Positions 1-6,597 of a stretch of DNA of 7,421 nucleotides are shown piece after piece. How positions within the stretch are numbered: the first letter of the stretch is position 1; each line of letters starts with the position of its first letter. The notes beneath the pieces were generated by a model that saw only the letters and a list, made by a program, of their open reading frames with translations, was not told where the DNA came from and ran no database searches. The stretch spans positions 1 through 7,421 of the forward strand of contig JAFMJU010000197.1 in the NCBI GenBank assembly GCA_017853285.1, in the 5' to 3' direction. This DNA comes from Gemmataceae bacterium. GTDB taxonomy: Bacteria > Planctomycetota > Planctomycetia > Gemmatales > Gemmataceae. A program made the position numbers and the translations under genes.

Positions 1-1354
1 GGATCCCAGTGGTGCTCCATCGGTTTCCGCAGAGAATCGTTCTGCCTGGATTGGTGTTCTCCTCGGTCAGGACCAGGCTGTCCATTTTGGCAGCCAGGCT
101 CCTCCATCCCTTGAGTCTGCAGGTCGGGTCGAACTTTCTCAGGGGTGTTGGATTGTTTGCGCCAGACTTCCCCGCCAAAAAACTTAGCACCGGGTAGGTG
201 CGGCTGCTGTAAAGCATGAACAGTGTGAGGCAGACGCCCAGGGTCCCCGTGATGCGGGTCCCCGTGCGCAACCCTCGAAACTCAGGCCGGCCGTTGTTGT
301 CCCACCACCGCTCAACGATGAATGCGACCAAGGGCAGGGCTGAAAGGTAAGCGGTGATAGGCCAATTGATTTCACCCCCACCAGTTTTGGGGCTGAAAGC
401 CAAGAACACGGCGAAAACCGGCCACGACATGATCCAGAGGAAATACCGTGAGGGATTTTTGGGAGTTCTGTTAATTCCTGAAACCAGGGAGAATGCCCAA
501 ACTCCAAACCAAAAGAAAAGCAGGAGGGCAGCTTGACCACCCAGGTACCTCAACGGGCCAAGCCAGTGGATTCCCGGCGTTTCCTTGGCCACGCCTGCCA
601 GATTGCCGACATGGCGAAAGGTGACCCAACCGTTGGCCATGTTCCAGAGAAGTATGGGGGCGCAGAAAAGGATTGCGGTGGTGGCGCCAAGCCATGGTTC
701 CTTGCGCGACAGCTTTTCTCGCCATTCCGGTTGGGTCAACAGGCCAAGGAACAGGCTGCCAGCGAAAAGTACCATGGTGTACTTGGCGAGAATCCCCATC
801 CCGACAAGGCTTCCTGTCAGTATCCACCAGGGAAGGTCTTTGCCTGATGGCGTGAAAATCGCTTTACGCGCGGTGACAAGGGCGCAGGCCCAGATGCAGC
901 AGTAGGGAGAATCAATGGTTAAAAGCAGCGAAACCACATGAATCGGGGGCAAGGTCAATGCAACCGCCACAAGGACGAATCCGGTTTTTGGGGAGGCGAA
1001 GCTGATCCTCGCCAGGTGATGCAACGCCAGCAGGAGGCCGGCCCCGAATAAAACAGCGGAAGTCCGCAGACCTGCCATCAGGGAACCGGTAAGGCTTTCC
1101 GAAAGCGGGCCGAATATTTCGCAATTCACCCGGATAAGCCAGGCCACCAGCGGGCCTTTGCTGTAGTAGCTCCAATCCAGGTGTCTCGACCAGTCCCAGT
1201 AATGGGCCTCATCCGTGGAGATTTCGATCGGACAAAGGATCCACAAGTAAGCCAGGTGAAATAATGCGGAGGCCAAGATCAATGCTAGGGACCACAGGTC
1301 CCATTTGACTTTTCCCGTGGCGAGTCCGGCCTGGTCTTTTTCTGCTGGGAACAA
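1..1354 (-). CDS. GT-C membrane glycosyltransferase, PMT/ArnT-like (GT39/GT83 type), 3' end outside the window
   Basis: This frame is open from an in-frame TGA at 1426-1424 to the left edge and gives 451 residues from TTG 1354 with no stop. It is very hydrophobic, with many membrane segments; the first is at about residues 20-41. The sequence straight after that segment, STDEAHYWDWSRHLDWSYY (46-64), with D48-E49 and then KGPLVAWLIR, is the first-periplasmic-loop signature of PMT_2/ArnT-like enzymes, where the acidic pair is catalytic. Further family-like stretches are YLGGQ (270-274), GEINWPITAYLS (327-338) and DPTCRLKGW (409-417). Such enzymes move a sugar from a polyprenyl-phosphate donor to lipid or protein outside the inner membrane; the substrate cannot be read here. 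No ATG or GTG lies between the upstream stop and the first membrane helix. TTG 1354 has a weak GGAAA about 7-9 bases upstream, so the start is uncertain. The family call is firm. Confidence 0.9.
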   Translation of the reverse strand, partial: MFPAEKDQAGLATGKVKWDLWSLALILASALFHLAYLWILCPIEISTDEAHYWDWSRHLDWSYYSKGPLVAWLIRVNCEIFGPLSESLTGSLMAGLRTSAVLFGAGLLLALHHLARISFASPKTGFVLVAVALTLPPIHVVSLLLTIDSPYCCIWACALVTARKAIFTPSGKDLPWWILTGSLVGMGILAKYTMVLFAGSLFLGLLTQPEWREKLSRKEPWLGATTAILFCAPILLWNMANGWVTFRHVGNLAGVAKETPGIHWLGPLRYLGGQAALLLFFWFGVWAFSLVSGINRTPKNPSRYFLWIMSWPVFAVFLAFSPKTGGGEINWPITAYLSALPLVAFIVERWWDNNGRPEFRGLRTGTRITGTLGVCLTLFMLYSSRTYPVLSFLAGKSGANNPTPLRKFDPTCRLKGWRSLAAKMDSLVLTEENTNPGRTILCGNRWSTTGI

Positions 1355-1521
1355 GGGCTTGTTTCCGGAGCCTGATGCAATTCGTTTGCGGTGAGATGAA
1401 TCGTCTTTAGCCTGATTGGCTGGTCAGGATCAAGGGGCCATAAGATTGGGCAAATGGGATAGATTTGTTGGCCCCATTTGGGGTAGGAGGGTCCATCCAT
1501 CAATTTTTGGGGAATTTTGCC
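1355..1521. promoter_or_regulatory. Divergent intergenic region between the glycosyltransferase and the small membrane protein
   Basis: This gap separates two genes that point away from each other, so it should hold both promoters. No convincing -35/-10 pair stands out on either strand. A 7-bp inverted repeat (GGGGCCA at 1434-1440, TGGCCCC at 1469-1475) flanks a 28-base AT-richer loop and could be an operator or an mRNA hairpin upstream of the plus-strand gene. GGGGA at 1509-1513 is a ribosome-binding site 8 bases before ATG 1522. The regulatory role is inferred from position only. Confidence 0.3.
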
Positions 1522-1743
1522 ATGAAAAACCTTTTATCGTTGGTCGGCTTGGCTGTGGTACTGTTCGTTGGCTTCGGTTATTCCCGCGGATGGTTCACCG
1601 TTGCGAACAAGGACGGGAACCTCACCATCCAGGTGGACAAGAATAAGACCGAGAAAGATATCAAGGAAGGGATCAAGGAAGGGTCCGAGTGGATCAAGGA
1701 GCATAAGGGAGGCTCGGCACCAGCCAGCCCGCCGGCAAAATGA
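1522..1743 (+). CDS. Small membrane-anchored, lysine/glutamate-rich hypothetical protein (73 aa)
   Basis: The protein opens with one hydrophobic segment (about residues 4-20, after MKN) that looks like an uncleaved membrane anchor or signal sequence. It continues with GWFTVANKDGNLTIQVDKNK (23-42), then a highly charged, probably helical stretch (43-62) built from IKEG repeats, and ends in a small Pro/Ala tail. This layout resembles small planctomycete envelope proteins with a 'GWF.V ... TIQVDK' core and a charged helix, but I know of no assigned function. The longer frame from 1465 was rejected because ATG 1522 has a GGGGA site at 8 bases and starts directly at the hydrophobic segment. The gene converges on the 171-residue gene, with 25 bases between the two stops. 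Confidence 0.7.
   Translation: MKNLLSLVGLAVVLFVGFGYSRGWFTVANKDGNLTIQVDKNKTEKDIKEGIKEGSEWIKEHKGGSAPASPPAK
1660..1683 (+). repeat. Two perfect 12-bp tandem copies inside the small membrane-protein gene
   Basis: ATCAAGGAAGGG occurs at 1660-1671 and again at 1672-1683. A third partial copy (ATCAAGGAG) lies at 1693-1701. The unit is a multiple of three and encodes IKEG, so it lengthens the charged helix of the small protein. It looks like a coding micro-duplication, not a mobile or regulatory repeat. Confidence 0.6.
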
Positions 1744-1768
1744 TCGATTGGGTGGGCTTTACAGCAAC

Positions 1769-2284
1769 TCATTCGAACCAATGAACCAGATCCGGGGGAG
1801 GCATTGGCCCTTCCCCGGATATTTCGTTGTTTTGCCGCTCGTGAAAGACAATCGGCACTTGGGGAACCAGCCAAAGTTTCAGACTCTCGAGCAATGGCGA
1901 TTTTTCCAGTTCCCTGGCTGCCACAATCAGGAAGTCCCCTTCCCTGTAACTGGCCAACATCGACAAATCCCGGCCAAGGAAATCTTGGGCCTCGGCGGGT
2001 AGCTTTTGAAGCGAGGCCGGAAGGTGGAAAGCGTGCCGCCGGGCCAGGTGGACCCATTGGCACAAATCATGCAGAGCCTGCTCCCTGTGGGTTGCCAAAT
2101 GCCAACCGGAATCCAGATGAATTATCCCGAATTCCCCAGGGTTCTCAGGGTGTATTTGGTGATTATTTTCAAATGATCGTGGGGTCAGGCTGATTCCTTT
2201 CGCGGCCGCTTCCCTTTCGAGGTGGGCCAATGCCGTTGTACCTCGCCTGTCAGTGAGCAGGAAAACGGTGGGGGCATGTTTCAT
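1769..2284 (-). CDS. Hypothetical protein of 171 aa, cotranscribed with the outer-membrane protein gene
   Basis: I do not recognise this protein. It starts at ATG 2284, 18 bases after the stop of the upstream outer-membrane protein gene, so the two probably share a transcript; the ribosome-binding site (AAGAAA) is weak. It has no signal peptide or membrane segment and is probably cytoplasmic. Hydrophobic beta-like stretches (TVFLLTD at 6-12, FGIIHLD at 52-58, DFLIVAA at 117-123, VPIVFHE at 143-149) alternate with likely helices, which suggests a three-layer alpha/beta fold, perhaps distantly like a receiver or NTPase-type domain. No phosphate-binding loop or catalytic motif is visible. The central part is rich in His (about residues 62-87). 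Coding status rests on its composition, operon position and the absence of a better frame; long shadow frames exist on the opposite strand. Confidence 0.65.
   Translation of the reverse strand: MKHAPTVFLLTDRRGTTALAHLEREAAAKGISLTPRSFENNHQIHPENPGEFGIIHLDSGWHLATHREQALHDLCQWVHLARRHAFHLPASLQKLPAEAQDFLGRDLSMLASYREGDFLIVAARELEKSPLLESLKLWLVPQVPIVFHERQNNEISGEGPMPPPDLVHWFE
1790..1833 (+). terminator. Possible intrinsic terminator for the small plus-strand gene, inside the convergent gene's 3' end
   Basis: ATCCGGGGGA (1790-1799) can pair with TTCCCCGGAT (1811-1820) as a 10-bp stem including one G-T pair, around an 11-base loop. A T-rich but interrupted run follows (1821-1833). It lies about 47 bases after the stop of the small gene and inside the coding end of the convergent 171-residue gene, where it encodes a GEGPMPPPD stretch. 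The stem is good and the T tract is only fair. Confidence 0.4.
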
Positions 2285-2302
2285 GGGTTTCTTGCGATAG
2301 GG

Positions 2303-3637
2303 TTAGTATCTGAAAATGAAGTCCAGGTTGAGCCTGAAATTTTCGATGGTGTTGTCCACCGAGGTCAGTGGGAATTCCAGGGCCAAGCCTGCCTGCATCG
2401 GCTCGCTGAACTTGTAGCGGAGGCCCGTGGCTAAGTTCACCTGGTTCATCCCGTTGGAAGGGCCGGACCCGAAGTTGATTAGGTCGGCACCTTCAATCTT
2501 CACATTCGGGAGGGTGGATCCTCCCCCCGTGATGGAGAACCAGTTCAAGTCAAGAAATGGGTAAAATTTATGCCAGTTGGCCACATCGTAATCGAGATGG
2601 GCCCCGAAATTGAAAAAGCTGGACCTGTCACCGCCCGCCGCGATGCTGTAGGCGAAAACTCCCATGGCGTTCATGCTTCCGTAGGAAGTCCTCCAGAAAT
2701 TCTGCCCCACCGAGGCGTAGGGTGCGATGCCAAGCCCCCCGGTGCCTTGGTACATCGAGCTTCCGGTCGCGGTCTCAAACTGGACACCCGCGGCCGCGAC
2801 GGTTCCGCTTTTTTCATTCCGATAAAAGGTCCATTTGGGCGAAAGCCAAAATTCGCTGAAGCTGCTGGATGTTTCCGCCTCGCTGATCCCTGCCGCGTTC
2901 ACATTGCCGTTGAACCCGATTCCGCCGAGTTTATGGATGGTCACGCTCAATTTTTCGGTGATCGCCAAACGCAATTGGGTGCCGTACCACCACAGGTTGC
3001 CCGTTATGGGTTGCCCGCCAGGGAGTGACTGGTAGAGGAGGATCGGCCTAACCTCGGTCAGTGCCCGTGGATCCTCGAAAAAGAATGGGTTGCTCACAGG
3101 GCTGATCATGATGTCAAAGGCGTGATCACTTTGGAACCATTTCCTGGCGGTCGATCCTCCACTGAATCCCAAATGCTCCGAAGCCTGCGACCAAAACTGG
3201 GTACCATTTCCCTGCTGGCTGATGGGAAGGTTCGGATTGAATCCGGGCGGCAAAGGACTGGTTCCGGGCGGGGAGGCGAAGGCAGGCGCTGGTGCCATTC
3301 CTGGCGGGGGTGGCGGCGGAGGGGGCTCTGCCTGAGTCAGTACCAATTGCGGTGCTGCGGGCTGGTTTTGGGGAACAAGGTATGTCCCGTTGGTGAGACC
3401 GGGGATTCCTGTATTGGGTGCGGTCCCAGAGACGGCGCTGGTTTGGGCCTGTTGAATAGGAATAGCCACTCCGCTGATTGGAGGGGCGTTAATCCGTAAA
3501 CTGTCCATTCCAAGCGCAGCGGGCTGGTTACCGAGGCCGATGGGTTGTGAGAAAACCAACAGAGGGCAAACAATCATCCAGCTAAGTGCCAAAACAACAC
3601 TAGTTAAGGGGTGCGAGTTCAAATGTTTGGAGCCCAT
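2303..3637 (-). CDS. Secreted outer-membrane beta-barrel protein with proline-rich N-terminal linker (444 aa)
   Basis: Start ATG 3637 has an excellent GGAGGG site 7 bases upstream and leads straight into a signal peptide: basic start, hydrophobic core at about residues 11-29, likely cleavage near FSQP. The open frame continues further upstream but has no such support. Residues about 31-150 are low-complexity and rich in Pro, Gly, Gln and Asn, with eight consecutive prolines at 105-112. From about residue 170 the sequence becomes a run of amphipathic beta strands with many aromatic residues, including SNPFFFEDPR (182-191) and GNLWWYGTQLRL (213-224). It ends in NLDFIFRY, with a terminal aromatic residue as in outer-membrane barrels. 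I recall similar barrels of unknown role in planctomycetes. The predicted location is the outer membrane, with the linker in the periplasm. The transported or bound substrate is unknown. It is first in a probable two-gene operon. Confidence 0.85.
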   Translation of the reverse strand: MGSKHLNSHPLTSVVLALSWMIVCPLLVFSQPIGLGNQPAALGMDSLRINAPPISGVAIPIQQAQTSAVSGTAPNTGIPGLTNGTYLVPQNQPAAPQLVLTQAEPPPPPPPPGMAPAPAFASPPGTSPLPPGFNPNLPISQQGNGTQFWSQASEHLGFSGGSTARKWFQSDHAFDIMISPVSNPFFFEDPRALTEVRPILLYQSLPGGQPITGNLWWYGTQLRLAITEKLSVTIHKLGGIGFNGNVNAAGISEAETSSSFSEFWLSPKWTFYRNEKSGTVAAAGVQFETATGSSMYQGTGGLGIAPYASVGQNFWRTSYGSMNAMGVFAYSIAAGGDRSSFFNFGAHLDYDVANWHKFYPFLDLNWFSITGGGSTLPNVKIEGADLINFGSGPSNGMNQVNLATGLRYKFSEPMQAGLALEFPLTSVDNTIENFRLNLDFIFRY

Positions 3638-3644
3638 GGTGGTA

Positions 3645-3650
3645 CCCTCC
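3645..3650 (-). promoter_or_regulatory. Ribosome-binding site that fixes the start of the outer-membrane protein gene
   Basis: On the minus strand this reads GGAGGG, 7 bases before ATG 3637. It is the strongest Shine-Dalgarno match in the window and is the reason for choosing this start over upstream ones in the same frame. Confidence 0.75.
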
Positions 3651-3758
3651 GGCGCTACACCAAGAATTATCGGCTCGATTGTTAGGGTTTCCCCAATTTC
3701 TCTTTTATTGCCTGGTGTTACTTTCTCACTAAATGGCAAAATAGGGGCCTTGATTTAA
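3651..3758. promoter_or_regulatory. Divergent promoter region between the outer-membrane protein and the nuclease gene
   Basis: The region is AT-richer than its flanks and lies between two divergent gene starts, so it should carry promoters for both. Weak candidates are TTGCCT (3708-3713) with TAAATG (3730-3735), 16-base spacing, for the plus strand, and GATAAT on the minus strand (3671-3666) for the outer-membrane protein gene, without a good -35. AGGGG at 3743-3747 is the likely ribosome-binding site of the nuclease gene, 11 bases before its ATG. The promoter elements are guesses. Confidence 0.4.
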
Positions 3759-4634
3759 ATGGTTAATTTTAGAAGGCTGGTAGTTTGGGCAGCTTTATTT
3801 TGCTTTATCCTGTTCGATTTACTACCAGCCCATTTTTCCCTGCAAGCATGGTGGGTGGTTGGTCATGGCCGAATAGCTGAAGCTGCCGTTCGAGCTCTTC
3901 CCGAGGATTTGCCTGAATTTTTCAGGCAGGCCGGCCCTGCCTTGGGCCAGATGGCCGGTGACCCAGACCTCTGGAAAAACCCTGGCACCAAGCACTTGCG
4001 CGCTTCGGAGGGGCCCGAGCACTTTTTGGATCTGGAAGACCTGGGTGGCAATGAAATACCCGAAGACCGTTACCAAGCTATCCAACTGATCATTCGACTC
4101 GGGAAAAAGCCTGAAAAAGTGGGACTGCTTCCCCATGCCCTTATGGATAGTTATGAAAAGCTTGCCTGTTGCTTCCACGACTTGCGGGAAAAGCCGGACG
4201 ATCCCGTCAGGCGGTGGCGATGTCTGGTTTACGCTGGAGTTTTGGCGCACTACGCCGGCGATTGCGCCATGCCGTTGCACACCACAAGGGACTACGACGG
4301 TCGCATTCGGGAGGGAAAACCTCCATTACAGAAGGGAATCCACGCCAGATTGGATGCGTTTCCTGAAAAACACGGGATTTCCGTTGAGGATATTGCCAAG
4401 GGGCTGAAGTTAGAGGCTGTTGAAAATCCTTGGACCCGACTATTGTCCGAATTCCGGTCATCTCACAGGTTGGTGGATGAGGCATACCGGCTTGACCAAA
4501 TGGGCGGATTCCAGGAACCAGGGCCTGAGAGCAGGGCTTTTGTGCTTGGTAGGTGCAAGGCTGCCGCGAAATTCACAGCGGAACTGTGGGTCGCAGCTTG
4601 GGAAAAAAGCAAAAACCTGCCCAAGCCCTACTGA
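3759..4634 (+). CDS. Exported zinc-dependent S1/P1-type nuclease (phospholipase C/P1 nuclease fold)
   Basis: The 291-residue protein has a signal peptide (basic MVNFRR, hydrophobic 7-29) with predicted cleavage after SLQA-30, which makes Trp31 the mature N-terminus. In S1/P1 nucleases and related phospholipases C the first mature residue is a Trp whose amino group binds zinc. The other ligands follow with the family spacing: H36 (five after the Trp), D68 in GDPD, H88 in EHFLDLED, then H164-x3-D168-x5-H174 in HYAGDCAMPLH, and H195-x3-D199 in HARLD. This supports an active three-zinc enzyme that cleaves single-stranded nucleic acid or removes 3' phosphates outside the cytoplasm, probably for nutrient scavenging. 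The protein is slightly longer than fungal S1/P1 (about 270 residues). The specific substrate (RNA, DNA, 3'-nucleotide or phospholipid) cannot be told from sequence. The ribosome-binding site is AGGGG at 11 bases. The 3' end overlaps the convergent queG. Confidence 0.85.
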   Translation: MVNFRRLVVWAALFCFILFDLLPAHFSLQAWWVVGHGRIAEAAVRALPEDLPEFFRQAGPALGQMAGDPDLWKNPGTKHLRASEGPEHFLDLEDLGGNEIPEDRYQAIQLIIRLGKKPEKVGLLPHALMDSYEKLACCFHDLREKPDDPVRRWRCLVYAGVLAHYAGDCAMPLHTTRDYDGRIREGKPPLQKGIHARLDAFPEKHGISVEDIAKGLKLEAVENPWTRLLSEFRSSHRLVDEAYRLDQMGGFQEPGPESRAFVLGRCKAAAKFTAELWVAAWEKSKNLPKPY

Positions 4635-5710
4635 TTTTCCATCTTTTTGGTGATTTCTCGCTCCGCCCAAAGCGCCGCCTCGCGTACCCCGTCATCCTGG
4701 GTTTCCGTGTGCCTGCGGATAATCGCAAGATGGGTGGCATTGCCTGTGTTTCCGAGGATCCAAAGGCTGTTTCGGCGCAGTCCCGCGGGTTTGGCCCGTT
4801 TCAACGCCAGACCGCGGACAAGCGAACGAATTTCATCGTCACTCATTTGCAGCAGGGCAACGCAGTCAATCGTGGAAAGGTCTTCCCTTTGACCAAGGGC
4901 GGAGCCCGTTGGGGATTTGCGATTCCAAGGGCAAACCTCTTGGCAGATGTCGCAGCCAAAAAGCCATCCGTGGAGATTGGCCCCGGCTTGGTTTCCAAGT
5001 CTTCCTTTTTTTTCAATCGTCCAATAGCTGATGCAAAGGCGCGCATCCAGGTGGCGGGCAGGCCCGATCGCCTGGGTTGGACAGGCTTCCAGGCATCGGG
5101 TGCAGGAGCCGCAAGAGTCGGCAACCTCGATCTGGGGCAGATTGGCCGGCAGTTCATGGGAAAGTAACAAGGCGCCAAGAACCGTGTAACTTCCCAGTTT
5201 TCGGTTGATTAGCAGGGTATTTTTGCCGATCCACCCTAACCCGCACCGCCTGGCAAAACCCCTTTCCAAAAGCGGGGCTGAATCCGCTACGGCACGCCAT
5301 GAGCATCCCGGAATCAGTTCTGAAATGAACCGTCCCAATTGTCCTAGCTGGCCCCAAAGAAAATCGTGGTAATCCGGGCCCCGCGCGTACCGGGCCACTT
5401 TTCCCGAGGTTAATGAGGTGGTGGAAGTAGACTCTTCCGGTCGGTAATTGACCAGGGCCATCAATAATGTCTTGGCGTCTTCCTTGATGGAATGCGGATG
5501 TTCACGGGCTTTTGAGTGCCTGCTCAGATATTCCATTTCGCCATGCATTCCATCGGCAAGCCATTGGTTAAAGGGTTGAAAATCATCCGCCTGGGCGATT
5601 TCAATCCATCCCACCCTGTCCAATTGCAACTGCCTGGCTTTTTCAAGGATCTGGTTGGGTATCTCCGAGGGCGAAAGTGGGCCTTGCCAACCTTCTGCTT
5701 GCCGCGTCAT
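4628..5710 (-). CDS. queG: Epoxyqueuosine reductase QueG
   Basis: QueG carries out the last step of queuosine synthesis, reducing epoxyqueuosine to queuosine in tRNA anticodons, using a cobalamin cofactor and two [4Fe-4S] clusters in the cytoplasm. From ATG 5710 the protein has 360 residues, close to the family's usual size. The tell-tale parts are VADSAPLLER (141-150), with the Asp proposed as catalytic acid, RRCGLGWIGKNTLL (154-167), the ferredoxin motif CGSCTRCLEACP (C200, C203, C206, C210), C226, and the second motif CDICQEVCPWN (C253, C256, C260). A C-terminal HEAT-like segment (RNSLWILGN, about 313-321) follows, as in QueG. ATG 5710 was chosen because it forms an ATGA overlap with the esterase stop; no ribosome-binding site is visible, which fits translational coupling. 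An alternative ATG at 5761 would add 17 residues. No other queuosine gene is nearby. Confidence 0.95.
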   Translation of the reverse strand: MTRQAEGWQGPLSPSEIPNQILEKARQLQLDRVGWIEIAQADDFQPFNQWLADGMHGEMEYLSRHSKAREHPHSIKEDAKTLLMALVNYRPEESTSTTSLTSGKVARYARGPDYHDFLWGQLGQLGRFISELIPGCSWRAVADSAPLLERGFARRCGLGWIGKNTLLINRKLGSYTVLGALLLSHELPANLPQIEVADSCGSCTRCLEACPTQAIGPARHLDARLCISYWTIEKKGRLGNQAGANLHGWLFGCDICQEVCPWNRKSPTGSALGQREDLSTIDCVALLQMSDDEIRSLVRGLALKRAKPAGLRRNSLWILGNTGNATHLAIIRRHTETQDDGVREAALWAEREITKKMENQ

Positions 5711-6585
5711 TGGGGGGCGAACCCACGGGTCTGCAACCAGGCGGCCAATTTTGCCGGCCATTGGCTGAGGACCGGATCTTTACCGCCTAGGCCCACCCCG
5801 TGGGCCCCGTTTTCATAGACCAGAAATTCGTGATCCACCCCGGCCTGTTTCAAGGCATCGGTGTAGAGTTCGCTGTTTTTCAACACCACAGCCTGATCTG
5901 CCCGCGTGTGGAAAACGAAAGTGGGTGGAGTTTCCTTGCCCACCTGGAGGTGGTTGCTTAATTTTTTGACCAACTCCGGGTCTGGGTTTTCGCCTAAAAG
6001 GTTTTTTCTTGAACCCATGTGTGTGTGTGGCGGTTCCAGGGTGATTACTGGGTAACAAAGGATCGAGAAATCCGGCCGGCTGGATTGGCGTTCCACCGGG
6101 TCTTGGCTGGTGGGGTTGCCAGTCAGGAATCGGGTGGAAACGGTCGAGACCAGATGACCGCCAGCTGAAAATCCCCAAACACCCACTTTGGTTGGATCTA
6201 CCTGGTATTCCATGGCGTGGGCTCGCACCCACTGAACGGCTCGTTGGCAATCTCCCATCGGAACTGGATGCTTGTATTTGGGTGCGTGACGGTAACGCAG
6301 GATAAATGCCTGAACCCCCAGTTTGGTGAGAAATTCTGCAGGGTCCTTGCCTTCATGCCCGGTTGCCAGGCCGCCGTAACCGCCCCCAGGGCAGATGACC
6401 ACCGCTGGGCGGGGGCTTTTTCCCGTGGTTGGAGCCTGCCAAACGGTGATTGTGGGGGTATCGCTTTCATCCTTTCCCTGGGCCATGGGGGCCCCCTGAG
6501 GCCACAAGGGCAATCGCCCAACCCCTTGGTTCAGGGGATTGTTTTGGCCTGGTGCTAGAACTTCAAGGAGCAGGAAAAGCAGCAT
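5707..6585 (-). CDS. Alpha/beta-hydrolase, acetylxylan-esterase-like (BD-FAE/esterase family)
   Basis: From ATG 6585 the protein has 292 residues. It shows the alpha/beta-hydrolase order: oxyanion-hole motif CPGGGYGGL (65-73), nucleophile elbow GFSAGGH with Ser140, acid Asp230 in HTRADQAV, and His262 in NGAHGVG. The catalytic triad is therefore complete. The GGGYGG form and the FILRYRHAP motif (94-102) are typical of small carbohydrate-ester deacetylases and feruloyl/acetyl-xylan esterase relatives common in planctomycetes. The likely role is removing acyl groups from polysaccharides or small esters. The start MLLFLLLEVLA is hydrophobic and suggests export, though no clean cleavage site follows. 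A TTG at 6612 in the same frame would add KDR before the hydrophobic stretch and make a better signal peptide, but only ATG 6585 has a ribosome-binding site. It lies upstream of queG in the same unit. Confidence 0.88.
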   Translation of the reverse strand: MLLFLLLEVLAPGQNNPLNQGVGRLPLWPQGAPMAQGKDESDTPTITVWQAPTTGKSPRPAVVICPGGGYGGLATGHEGKDPAEFLTKLGVQAFILRYRHAPKYKHPVPMGDCQRAVQWVRAHAMEYQVDPTKVGVWGFSAGGHLVSTVSTRFLTGNPTSQDPVERQSSRPDFSILCYPVITLEPPHTHMGSRKNLLGENPDPELVKKLSNHLQVGKETPPTFVFHTRADQAVVLKNSELYTDALKQAGVDHEFLVYENGAHGVGLGGKDPVLSQWPAKLAAWLQTRGFAPQ

Positions 6586-6592
6586 GGGGCGA

Positions 6593-6597
6593 TCCTT
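6593..6597 (-). promoter_or_regulatory. Ribosome-binding site of the esterase gene
   Basis: AAGGA on the minus strand lies 7 bases before ATG 6585. It favours this start over the in-frame TTG at 6612, which has no such site. Confidence 0.55.

Noticed and set aside
1..6. GGATCC at the exact left edge, suggesting a BamHI cloning boundary
   Set aside because: The same site occurs inside the window (near 1237 and 4756), and the glycosyltransferase frame runs intact to the edge, so it gives no evidence about biology.
241..266. Two direct copies of GGGTCCCCGTG, 15 bases apart
   Set aside because: They lie in the glycosyltransferase coding region and encode a repeated TGT/ITGT peptide; only two copies and no flanking structure, so not CRISPR or a regulatory iteron.
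184..905. Several frames of 100-118 codons on both strands
   Set aside because: They lie opposite or out of frame to the glycosyltransferase, whose frame carries the family motifs and membrane segments throughout.
1285..1503. Minus-strand frame of 72 codons upstream of the glycosyltransferase, overlapping its start
   Set aside because: The composition is not protein-like (many Pro, Cys, Thr and Gln without pattern) and it stops in a different frame inside the glycosyltransferase N-terminus. It was considered only as a possible frameshifted start.
1578..2063. 161-codon minus-strand frame overlapping both the small plus-strand gene and the 171-residue gene
   Set aside because: It would cover two better supported genes, has a low-complexity Pro/Gly-rich start and lacks a ribosome-binding site.
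2570..3028. 152-codon plus-strand frame
   Set aside because: It is antisense to the beta-barrel gene, which has a signal peptide, barrel pattern and a strong ribosome-binding site.
4843..5178. 111-codon minus-strand frame inside queG in another frame
   Set aside because: It is a shadow of queG; the iron-sulfur motifs are in the queG frame.
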